Of a stretch of DNA of 35,937 bases, positions 11,174 through 22,781 are shown one piece after another (position 1 is the first letter of the stretch; each line of letters begins with the position of its first letter). The notes under the pieces were generated by a model. That model saw nothing but the letters and a program-made list of their open reading frames with translations. It was not told the DNA's origin and ran no database searches. Both the position numbers and the translations under genes were made by a program. This stretch comes from Blepharisma japonicum (lineage: Eukaryota > Ciliophora > Heterotrichea > Heterotrichida > Blepharismidae), in assembly GCA_949751835.1 (NCBI GenBank), contig CATKHK010000169.1, forward strand, positions 1-35,937, read 5' to 3'.

Positions 11174-14100
11174 TTAAGAATTTGCAGGTTGCTCATCAAT
11201 TTTCTTTAAGATTTCCCCACAAATGAAATCTATCAGTATATCAACCGAATTAAATTCAGAAATTATTTTTTGGCCTCTAGTCCTTTCAGCAATTCTGCCA
11301 TATATAGCTCCTGCTTGACTATTATTATAAATCGCATGGACCGGGATATGTTTTTCTACAATTTTTTCTAATTCTTTATTAGGATCCATTATATTGCTAA
11401 ATTTTGAATTCGTTTGGCTAGAATCTCTGCCTCTTTTTTGACTATTTCCAGCAGTAAAATCGCCAAGTAAAATCACTTGAGAAATTGTATAATTTCTAAT
11501 AGCTTTATTTGCGTGCCATAACCCCAGCTCAGCTTCTCCATTCGTAAAGCCATCCTCAGGACGGATATTTCTCAAAAATCCATCAATAGTACCAGGAGTT
11601 TTTGCCCATGGAGAAATTTGCAGTATTTTATCGTCATTAAAGTTATAGTCTCTGTAAATGCAATACTGAAGTTTGAAACATTCAGGGCTCATTTGTTTTG
11701 CTGCCAAAACATCTGAAATTCTTGAGAATATTGTCCCCACTGTATTTTTGGCTACTCTTAATGCTTGTTGTCCAGCGTTCATTATAATAATTGTTCTCGA
11801 AACTTCTACTGTGCTAAGCCCTAAACTAGCTTCTAATAAGAATTCTTTAGCACTTCTTATATCATTTTGCTCAATACTATCTATATATTCCATTGATCTA
11901 TCATGTCAAGCTTTAGCTCTTTTTACAGCATCAGATTTCGTTTGGCTTTTTTGCATTTTAAATTCGTCTCTTTTTGTATTTATAGACTTATAAAAAGTTC
12001 CTCTTTTTCTCATGCTTTCAATATCTTCTATGGTAATATTATAGGGTCCAAGATCTGTGTCTAATAGAATCATGCTGTATGATCCTTGCTGCCCTTGTCT
12101 TGCTGTTCTTCCCTTAATCTGAGTTTCTTCTGATCTACTTTCTGCAAGGAATGTTTGAATTACATGAACTCCCCCGTTTTTCTCAATATCTTTGTTTAGA
12201 CACTTAAAATCAGTTCCTCTCCCAAAAATTCTAGTCAATAATGTGACTGTATTTGGAACTGTTGCTTTTTTAATCAGCATAGCTCTGTCTCCTGCATTCA
12301 ATTCCTCAGTGATCAGCTGAATATCATAGTCAGTATCTTTTATTCCAGAGTAATTAAAAAATTTCATTAATTTGTCCTCATCTTCGAAAAAAACAAAAAC
12401 AGCTCTTCTGCTGTCCTCTGTATTCCCTTTAATTTGACTCTCAATTTCTTTTATAATTTTTATGTGATAGTCATCTTTATTTTCTACATAAACATCCTTT
12501 TCACTCCTAAAAATTCGATTATTTTTTCCAAAAACGGATGGCATAAAGGTGCTTAGTGTGATATTATATTCATTCTCTATTATATTTTTTTCATAGGGCT
12601 CCAAAGTATCCAAAGTTCCTGTAACTCCCATAATATAATTGAACTTGTGAGGAATTTCTGCATATGAGTAATTACCACAATAAATAGAAAGAGAAATATT
12701 TTTTTCTAAACTTCCTTGAGTGATTTTCCCCTTTTCTTTTTCGTTATAGTAGGCAAATAACGTTTCGTATCCATATGAATAATTAGTTATATATCCATCA
12801 TGCTCTCTGTAGGCAATTTGATCCCCTTGAACTTTGTATTCATGATCGTTGAATTTGTTTACATCTCTCACCATATCTCTGGCAGCCCTTTCAACAAGAA
12901 TTTCAAAGCCTGGGAACTCTCGACAGCAGTTATTATATACACTTGTATTCAGAAGCTCATCAATTTTAATTGTCTCTCTGTTTCTTCATATATAATCTGT
13001 CAATTCTTTAATTTTAGAATGTGTCATCAATTTTGCAGGGTTATAAGTGCGTCCATAAAAAGATTCGGAAAAGAAAACATCAACTTCATCTATCAAGAGT
13101 GCTGTAGGTCTGTCTGCAATTTTATTAGTCTGCTTCTTCATTTCTCCTGTCTTTATTAAATTTTCTGCAATTTCTCTAATATTTCCATGAGTGTTGATAA
13201 AATTATTACAAAGCGTTCCGAAGGTTCCATACTCTATCCACGAATTAATTCCTAGAGTTGAATACAAATCTGTAAAATAATCGAAATCTCGCTTGCTTAA
13301 GTAAGAGCTATAGCAGGCACAATAGGTTTTAAATCCTATTAAAGCTAGAATAGAGCATAAAAACGCCAATGTGATTGATTTTCCTTCGCCAGTAAGGATC
13401 TCTACTAAATTATTTCCAAAACTCGTGCCTTTTGTATAGCCAATGCCAAGCATACGGAATATTGAAAGAACCTGTATTGGGTGAGGAGCAAAAATCGAGC
13501 TTTTTAGCTCTTCATCATTTTCGTCTTCCTCGTATTTTTCTATGTTTATAAGCCCCCAAAGATTTGCAAGGTAAGCCAAAAGCTCTGGATATGACTCTTT
13601 TCATTGTTCTAAATCTGGATTTAAAGAGTTTACAGTTAAATTTTTTGAATAATTCTTTATTTCTCCAATCATTTGGTCTATAGCACCACGAACTTTAATA
13701 TTTTTTGAAATTTTCCAAAATTTGGTTTGAATATCATTAAATTTTCCAATGTAAATTTTATACTTGCTTTCCAGTTCTTTCTTATTTATATTTACCCCTT
13801 TGATATTTTCCAATGCAAATTCTATTCCATGCTGTTGTGTTTTGCTTGTCCATATTTTTTGCATTACTGCTTCAAAAAATTTGTGCTCCATAATTATATT
13901 AAGACCTAAACCACTTGGGTGTGATTCAAGTTCTTGAGTGATGGCAACTAATAGTTCTTTATTTCTTTTTCTTTTGAATTTTTCAAAAAATGCATCTATA
14001 ATTTCATCCACTTCTTTTTTTAATAAAGGAAAGTTATTGGAAATATCTTTTATGCTTATCATAGCTTCTGCTATTTCTGTTGAGTTTGTTGAGCTTTCTG

Positions 14101-17100
14101 CCCTTCTACTTAAATTATATGCTCTGTCAATAATCTTCTTTTTAATATTCCCAACAGTCTCATTCCAATTAAGACCTTTGATTATTAAATATTTCTCAAA
14201 ATTAGCCAAGCTGCTATAATAAGATTGTATTTCTTTAAAATCTTCATTTCGTATATTCTCTTTATCAATCAAAGAAGCAGCTCTTTTTACAATTTTATCT
14301 ATTTCGTTACACAGAGACTCAAAAGCCCCTTTTATTGTCTTCTCAAAATCGATAACGTCAGAATCTAAATGATTTTTTATTTCTTCATATCTATTTAATT
14401 TATTTCATTTATCTTGAATTTCATAGGAAATTCTTTCAAGTATTGCAGGATGTTTGATTTCAGAAAATTCAATTTTTAGGTTTTTGAAATACACACTTAA
14501 TTTATAAACTTCTTCATTTAAGCTCTCTACATAAAATGAATAAGGCTGAATTTTCAAGGTTTGTTGATAATTATCATAAAATCTATCACTTTGATGCTCA
14601 TCCAAAAATTCTTTAAAAATTTTCAAAAAGTCATCTCGTTCCTTGATTTTTTTTAAAATTATATTGCAGGTGTGAAGATTGTTGGAGTCTTTGAGCACTT
14701 TAATATAATCTTGATATAATTTTGCATAAAAGTTTGAAATTCCTGTCAGCATCTTTACAATGGTGGTATTGACACCAAAAATGTCAGAGTTTTTTGGGTC
14801 TTTACTAATTTTAGTATTAAATTCCATAAAAGCTGCATAAACTCTAAATGCCTCTACCAACTCTTCACTGCTGTTCTTGCTGTCAATATTTATAAGGATG
14901 CCCAAAGTCCTTTTAATTAATTGCTCAATACACTGATAAATTTCTGAAAGAGTCGTTTCACTCTCATTTATTAACTCTATTAGTTCATCTTTTGAAGAGA
15001 AAATTGATGCTTTATCAAAAACAATATTTCAGTCTTTCTTATAAAGAGCCGAGTTTATTTCACTTTTAGCTGAGGCTAAAATTTCTCTCAGTTTGCTTTC
15101 TACATACTGCATGTCTGATTGATTTTTTTGTTCATTTAATTCTCGGAGCAGTTTGCACAGTTCGCTAATGTTTTCTTCTTTTGCTTGATCATCAATTTTA
15201 TTTCTGACTTCTTTTTTTTCCCTTTTTATATTTTTTTTCAAATCTTCAACCAAAGTCTCCACATTTTCTTTAATTCCTTTAGGCAAAAAGCCTAAAATAG
15301 AAGTAATTTCATCAATGATTTCTTTTTTTTCTGAATGATTTTTATTTGGGAATTCATTTTTAGCTGCTTCAAGCATTTCATTAATAAAGCCAATAATTTC
15401 ATTTAGAGCTTCTCTATAAACCTGATAATTATTGGCAGCTTCTTCAATTTCCAGAATTTGAGGGAACTCTTTAAGATCTTTAATTGTGCAATTATTTATA
15501 CTCTGTATAAGGTTTAATCGTAAATCATCAATCCAATTTCTAACTTTTTGGATTTCCAAAGGAATAATTTCTCCATTAAGCTCTGTATTCAGATCTTGGA
15601 TATCTTTTATTTTTTCTTCAGCTTCGTTAAATTTGAAGGCTTGAGCGGTAATTATAATAGAATTGAGAAATTCCATAATTTTATTTCAGAAAATTCCGGT
15701 GGTTTCTTTTTCAAGCTCAATAAGTGCTTTCCTTTTAGGCTTCTCAAACAAAGTAAAAATTTTGGTTTTTTTAGCTAAATTGACCTTATGAATATTTATA
15801 ATAATTTTAGGTATTAGTGAATGGTCAAGCTTAGAGTTGTTTATATTTAAAGCATTTCCTTTTGCGTCTGATAATATCGATTCAATGATAAATTGTGCTC
15901 TATCTTTAACAATGTCTTTATTATCGTTCCAAGTTGCTTCATCAAGGCATTCTATCAATTTATTTGCTCTTCTAAATTTGTGAATTTCAATTGATTCTAG
16001 TATGTGTTTGCATGTTTGGTTAAGCTTTGTGCTTAGATTTTTTTCATACATAGATGAAAGTGATTTAAAATCATCATTAACAATAGCAAATTCAGTGACT
16101 ATAACTAATAATGATGACATCCTTTGAAATCTGCTATTTTCATCGCTAAGCCTAAGCTCTTCACTAAGGATATCTCTCAATTCATCAAGTTCGGTGCAAT
16201 ATCTCCTATAGTCAGGCTCCATATCAAAATATCTCGACAATGAGGGAGATTTTGTGCTTACTAAAGACATTTCTTTAAAGTGCAAGGCGGTCTGATGGGA
16301 AAATGTTTTTATTCACTCGAAATCAGTAAATGATTCATCCTGTATTTTACTTGGAACGCTATTGAAGTATTGGGCTAATGAATCAAGATTTCTATTATAT
16401 ATCTGTATCAAATTTTCGAGAATATTTTTAGAAATTGCTTCAGTTAATTTAAATAGTTCAGGAATTTTTTTGCACTCTTCAATATACTGATACGAATTTT
16501 CTACTTTATCAACATCAATAGAGCCTTCTTCCATCCTATTATTGAATTTTTGAATTTGATTTTCAATTTCTTTTATTTTTTCATCTACATCTTCAATGCT
16601 TGCAAAGCCATTATTTCTAACAAATCCTTCAAGTATCTCTGCGCTTTCTCCTGCTTCTTCACCTTGAGTGTATTTAAGTCTAATTTCTCTCAATATCTCA
16701 AGCTCTTCATTTACTGTCTCAGGGTTAAGTTCTCTTCTAATAAATTTCAGCGATTCATGCACTCTTTTTCTAAATATTCTAATAATTTTTTTATGACAAT
16801 TTTTCACTGAAGGAAAAAATTCTTTAAGTTGTGAAACTTCTTTCATTTTTTGAACAATAGAATATCCTTTAGATACATTAAGAGAAAACTCATATCCTAA
16901 GTCAATATCTCCTAAGTCAACCTTAAGTTTATCAATTAAGAATTTAATTTCGTTTTCGATCCCTGAAAATTTGTTAGTATATTTCGCTTCGCTGAATTTT
17001 TCAATTCATTTTCATGACTCAAGATAAGCTAAACAGCCATAGAGCGGTGCAAAGTCCACAGAATCAGGTGAGTTGCTGAAAGATTTAATAATATCTTTTG

Positions 17101-20100
17101 CTTCTCTCTTGTAAACATTAATTTTTTTTATTACGGAGTTAAGCGTTTCTCGATAAGAAGCAGCTATAAGGCATTCTATGTCTGGAACTTCCATTAATAA
17201 AACGAATTCATCAAAGTTGGCTTCAAATATAGAGAAATTACATGATGTATCACTATTTATAATTGACAAAACCTGTGCCTTAGATTTTTCAAAATATGCT
17301 TGGTACTCTTCCTTAATTGAAGATAAAAGATTGTCTATTTCATTTATAGCTATAAGATCACGCAAACTATGAACATCTAAAGCTTCTTTTATAATCGAAA
17401 TGTTTACTTTAAGTACTTCAATATCACTTTTTTCAATGCGTTCTTTCTTTAATGGAATAATTGAGATATTATATCACTCTTTTAAGCTTGAAATAAATTG
17501 ATTTTTTAGAAAATTAAGTTTCTCATCTAAATTTGCATAGCCCAAGTGCTCACGGGCAAGTCCTAATAATCTATCTGTTTCAGAAATGTTATTAGCAAAA
17601 TCGGCGAAATTGTTATTGTTTAAATCTGCACTTCCAGTTGTCAATAAGTTATCAATAAAATCTACATATTTGTCGCAAAGACTTTTATAAAGAGCAGCTA
17701 ATTCTTCAAATGATTCGCCTAAAATTTTACAATTTTTTAGCTGAGTGCTCAAAATATAATCATCAACATCTTCAACTTTAAAAGTCTGACTGAGCAAGGC
17801 TTAGCTTATCGACAATATTTTCTAGCATTCCATTTGAAGAAGGCGTTTCCTCTCTCAAATGCTTTTTTCTAATACCGTCTGATATTTTTATAGCTCTATA
17901 AATTTTTTTATAATGATTTATAGTATTTTCGTCTAAAGTTCCATTATTGTCTAGATAGCTATTAAATTGTAAAATTGTTTTGTTATATATTTCCTTAGTA
18001 GTTCTAATTACTGATTCAACGCATTCAATATATTGAGGCTCAAATGGTGTAAATAATCGCCCAATGTATTGAAGCTCATCCAATTTATATCTAATCATTT
18101 CATAGTCAAGAGAATTTAGTGCTTTTTCAATTTCTGTTTTACTAAGAGCCACTTGGTGTTTTAGTAAAGCTCTTGAATCTTCGGTGATAAACCTTTCAAA
18201 GGCATTTTTTGGGTCCAAAATTGGATCTCTCTCCATTATTTTTCTAATTAATTCTTGATGATCATCTTTAACAGGATTAATTGTCAAGACCCCATCTCTT
18301 GTTTTATCACTTATATCTTTCAAAATATGAAAAAATGCTGTACCTGAATTTTCTTGGCTGTTAATTATCGAATTTACTTTTCCATGTATGTTTAAAGCAT
18401 CTGACTTTTTATATTTTGTAAAAGCATATGTAAATGAGATGCTATATTTATTGAAATCAGTAATGAGTCTTCCTAAAGTATGAGCAAGTTTCTGAACTCC
18501 TTCAAATCTATCTCCTTCAGTTTTTGAGCTTAGCAAAATTAATGGTCTTACACTTCGACATTTTTTTACATACTCGACAATGCTGATTGTGTTTGCCATG
18601 TCCACTTCTGCTCCACATGTATCCATTAATCCTGGAGTATCGCATAAATAAGCAGTCTCTCCAGTATTAGCTAAATTAAGAGGAATATGCGTAATATATC
18701 TCGTTTCTGATTGAGAACGAGATGAAATTACCGTATTTTTTAATGCATGGTTTTGTACAATAGTTGCTTTAATGTCTCTTATCCCATCTTCAGTAACATA
18801 TTCCATTTTAGAGCCACATAGAAAATGTGTTGTCGTTGACTTTCCTGAGCCTGTAGCCCCAATTAGCAAAATAATGTCTTTATTTTCTAAATCCCCAGAA
18901 TTTTTGATTGATTTTTTAATCAAACGGTGCATCTCTCTTAAATTAATAGGCCTATATTCTTTCAGTATTTTTTCTGTTTCTCTAATCAATCTTTCTCATT
19001 CTTGATTTTCAAAATACGTCCGAAAATTTTCAGAGATATCATCTTCTCCATTTTGCTGTAAAAACTCAATAAAATTGTTGAATTCTGCGTTAGGATTAAT
19101 AGCTTCTATTTTCCTGTGAATATTCAGCTCTGGGCCAAAATTATAGGTTTTATAATAGGAATAGCACAAAATGCTGGTAAGAAATTTTTCAACACAAAAT
19201 GGCATAGACTTGATATCGTCCATTAACCCTTCTATAACGTCAATCTTTTTTTTAGTTTCAATTTCTATAGGATTTATAGTTAATAAAGGATTTTGGGGGA
19301 GCTTTTTGCTATCAGAATGCAGCAATCCCAAAACATCAAGCTTCTCTTCTTCAAATTTTGCAACATCCTTTTTCTTTTTTTGGTTCTTTGGAATAGATAT
19401 CTTAGAAGTCTCTATTGCTTTTTCTGATTTATTAGGTCTTTGCCCAATCGGGAGGAAACTAGGATCTTTTATTATCATAGATTTTGATCTAAGCTTTATA
19501 TAAATGGAATGCAGCTTTTCCAGTTCAGCAAGATTACTTTTTTCAATTTTTGCATCTTCTAATTTTTTCCTTTTAAGGTAAAAGGAAATACTCTCTTTTG
19601 TTTCATTTATCTTTTCTTCGATTTGTTGAGGATTTTCAATATCATACTTGGTTAATCCTTGTTTAAGCTCTTCCTCTAAATTTTCTCCCTCTAAAAGGCT
19701 TTTTTTTTGATTAATTTCATTATGCAGTTTTAGCAACCTCTCAAGATCTAGCAATTTCTTTTTTGCATCTTTCTCATCATTATATTTTTTCCTTTTATTA
19801 TAAAAAATAATGTCCTCTTTGACCTCTTCTATTTTTTCTGGGACAATATTTATATCATCGATATCATAGAGTCTTAACAGCCCATTAATTTCTTCCATGC
19901 CTTTATTTACTTCACTTATGCTTTGGTGAGGAGTTTCAATGTTTTCTTCGTTGAAAAATTCTATCTCTACATTTAAAATTTCCTCACCATCGCTAGGGAT
20001 CTTTAGTAATTTTTTTGAAATGAGATTTTGGTTGAAGTCAATTAATGCTGATCCCAGCAGCTTTTGGTCATCGTTAATCCAAATATAGAAAGTGATGACT

Positions 20101-20309
20101 ACAGGACTAAAGCCGCTTTGCTGCAAGGGAACTGGAGAAAGGCTGGACACTTGTGATGGCTCAAAAATAGAAGATTGAAAGATCACTTGGGAGGTTTGGG
20201 AATCATTAAGTGTATAGTTGAGTTCTAGATTGGCATCTAACTCTAAGTTTGGCATTAATACAACCTTGCTGATTTTAAAGCTAATTAATGAGCTATCTCT
20301 ATTTATCAT
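11174..20309 (-). CDS. Gene C: giant GTPase / SecA-like / VWA protein, duplicate of gene D with a frameshift
   Basis: The start is ATG at 20309 (M-I-N-R-D-S-S), as in gene D. The order is: C2-like N-terminus; two complete helical repeats and a partial third; P-loop GATGSGKST near 18835-18863 and DTPG near 18640; a long helical middle; SecA-type GEGKS near 13390 and DEVD near 13090; MGVTGT, FGRGTDF and GRTARQG between about 12630 and 12100; and a VWA-like end with a lost MIDAS. Codons 1-843 are in one frame. Then one extra base relative to gene D near 17780-17785 creates a TAA (17778-17780), and every codon from there to the stop is in the next frame with no further break. Near the end, small indels shift the frame again, so it stops at TAA 11174, about 15 residues earlier than gene D. 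It is either a recently inactivated copy, two shorter ORFs, or an assembly error in a homopolymer. Confidence 0.8.
17778..17790 (-). other. +1 frameshift and premature TAA in gene C
   Basis: On the plus strand gene C reads caactttaaaagtctgactg, where gene D reads caactttgaagcatgactg, one base shorter. In gene C this turns SLAQS-C-F-K-V-E into SLAQS-D-F-stop. The downstream reading frame resumes at once in the +1 phase (F-K-V-E-D-V-D-D). Confidence 0.85.
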
Positions 20310-20750
20310 TTATAATCCTTCTATATTTTTTTAAGAGTTTAGCATAAAAATATGAAGCAATAAAATTATTTGAAATTATGTCTCAAGAAAAATTAGTAGA
20401 GTATTATTCTTGTTTGTAAATTTAAGTTTTGGCAGTATTTGTTTGGCAAATTTTTATTTGATGTTTTAAAATATCATAAAATGGGTTATCAGCTATATTA
20501 AAACTTATTCCTTCTCTATTTTTTGTAAACTGAAATATAAAAGATATGGCATTCCAATTTTTTAAGCATATTCGCTGTAACTTGAGTATTAAATTTCTTT
20601 GTTATTGCGATGGAGGCAAATAATAAAAGGAAAAACCAAATTCCAATAAAATCGAGGAATAATCATGAATAAAGCGTTTTAGTGATATAAAGATTGTTTA
20701 TTATTAAGAGATACAAATTCAGCTGTAAAAGCTATTTTAATCTTATATTT
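20310..20750. repeat. 5' flank (putative promoter region) of gene C, repeated upstream of gene D
   Basis: Matches 31959-32413 almost throughout. Both contain gttttggcagtatttgtttg and aaaatgggttatcagctat. It lies directly upstream of the minus-strand start at 20309. Conservation suggests it carries the promoter of these copies, but it may only reflect recent duplication. No motif can be named, and it is unlike the gene A upstream region. Confidence 0.75.
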
Positions 20751-21307
20751 AACTTATTAGCAATTCTATTAAAATTAAGTTCTGATGTGCATAAAAAAGG
20801 ACTTTATCATAATTATTGAACTCATGAGAGCTTAAGGAGTGCTTATTTCTCTGTCTTATCAACTATCAAAAATGAATATTTTACAATTAAGCAGCCTAAT
20901 AAATATTAAAAATTCAATAAAATTGATCCTAAACATTGATATAACAAAAAACTATTATTATTTTTGTTGGAAAATATACATATTTGATTCTATATCATTT
21001 TTGGAGTCTAATTTGTATAATATATAATGAATTATTTTATTATTTTATGTTTTGGTCATTTTAATAATCCACCTAAAATTTCTTTTTTATTAGATAATTT
21101 ATCCTCATAATCTCATTTATTTTAATTTTATTAACCTCAAGAAAAACAATAGTAAGTGCCTAAGCACTATAGCCTAGCCTAAACATTATAACATTAAGTA
21201 GTTATGTTTAAGTCTTTATTTAGTGGGAAATATATTATACTTTTAAGAAAAAATTATGATTTATAATAAGACGATATGAGACGAAGCCGAATTAATTAAA
21301 ATCTTTA
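20751..21307. repeat. 3' flank repeat, copy 2
   Basis: Downstream flank of the VWA remnant, matching 32414-32683, which lacks two internal pieces, and more loosely 10594-11173. It contains the inverted repeat AGTGC-ctaa-GCACT at 21155-21168. No gene is supported. Confidence 0.7.
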
Positions 21308-21850
21308 TTAAGAAGATGGATAAAGTTCTCTATAAAGAGTTACAGCTAGTTCATCAGCGATTTTCTTTAAAATTTTCGTACAAATGAACTCTGCCAGTTT
21401 ATCATCTGAATTAAATTTAGAAACACCACTTTGGCCTCTAGTCCTTTTTGCGGTTCTTCTATATATAGTTCCTGCTTGGTTATTATTATAAGTCACATGC
21501 ACTGGAATTTGTCTTTCTACAATTCTTTCTAATTCTTTATCACCATCCATTATATTGATGAATTTTGAATTAGCTTGGCTAGATTCTCTACCTCTTTGTT
21601 GTCTATTTTCATCAGTAAAATCGCCAAGTAAAATCACTTGAGAAATTATATAATTTCTAATGGATTTATTTGCGTGCCATAACCCCAGCTCTATTGCTCC
21701 ATTTGTAAGCCCATCCTCAGGACGGATATTTCTCAAAAACCCGTCAATAATATTAGGATTTTTTGCCCATGGAGAAATTTGCAGTATTTTATCATCATTA
21801 AAGTTTTAGCTCTGTAAACACAATACTGGAGTTTAAAACATTCGGGCGAG
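21308..21850 (-). pseudogene. VWA-only remnant of a giant paralogue
   Basis: Matches the last 180 or so codons of gene E (32684-33230), ending ELYPSS-TAA at 21308. The frame is open to about 21805. There, one base is missing relative to gene E (agttttagctctg against agttatagtctctg), which breaks the frame. Similarity to gene E stops abruptly at about 21850. It has no SecA part, no start codon and no MIDAS segment. It corresponds to the far end of duplicated block 1, cut where the single-copy insert begins. Confidence 0.85.
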
Positions 21851-22165
21851 AAAATGCAAAAATGGCAGAGGATATTTTAGCAAATTGAAGATTTGATGTA
21901 GAATAGTCTAGATAAAGAAACGAAAAATATAAATACTTATGCTATAGATCAAATAGCTCACAAATGCAGGATAACTTTAAAAAACATGGAAATGTCAAAA
22001 GATTTTAAAGATATAGAAATATTAAATTGAATGTTTTTTATGAAGAGAAAGCATTGAGAGTGGACTAAAAAGTTGAAAGTTTTTAAGAGAAAAGAAAAAT
22101 CGAAGTATGAATGAATTTTAATTGGAAGAATTAGTCCAATAAAGTGAGCAATAATCATAAGATAA
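21848..22165 (+). pseudogene. Lysine-rich plus-strand coding remnant between the duplicated blocks
   Basis: From the second TAG (21899-21901), the plus strand is open for 87 codons to TAA 22163-22165, reading four TGA codons as Trp (N-W-M-F, H-W-E-W, Y-E-W-I, K-W-A-I). Upstream, from ATG 21854, the same frame has TAG at 21878 and 21899. The product would be basic and helical. I do not recognise it. The opposite strand also has an open hydrophobic frame (21958-22215), so the coding strand is not certain. Confidence 0.35.
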
Positions 22166-22240
22166 TTAAAAAAATATAATAATTTAAATTTTAATTTATT
22201 TTTATAAATAATCAATCAATTTAAATGGGTAAGGAGATAT

Positions 22241-22781
22241 ATATAACTTAATAGCAATTCCCATTAAAATTGAATTCTGTTGTGCATAGAAATAGATTGA
22301 GCTTAATTATAATTATTGAAACTAATAAGAGCTTAATGATGTGTCTATTTTTTCTATCTTCCCAGCAATCACAAAATGAGCATTTCATAATTAAGTAACT
22401 AGTAAATGTTCAAACTTCAATAAAATTGGTTCTAGGCCATTGGATCTAATAAAAAACTATTATTTTTAATAGGGAAAATTAAATAAAATAAATAACATTT
22501 GATCTATATCATTTTTGAAGTCTAATTTGCAAAATATATAAATATCTTGCTATGCTTTAGCCATTTTAATCATCTACTTAAAATTCTTTTTTTATTAGAG
22601 AATTCATCCTCTAAAACTCATTTATTTCAGTTTATTAGCATCAGGAAAAATGAATGCTTAGTGCCTAAGCATTATTACTAACAGCAATTATAATTAAATC
22701 TTTATTTAGTCTCAAATGATTCTAAACAATATTATATTTTTAAAATTAAGACTTATAATACGACACTGAGATGAAATAAAA
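22241..22781. repeat. 3' flank repeat, copy 3 (start of duplicated block 2)
   Basis: Begins atataacttaatagcaatt at 22241, offset 11,647 bp from copy 1 at 10594, and follows it to the end of gene D. It is the downstream flank of gene D. No gene or clear processing signal is seen. Confidence 0.8.
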
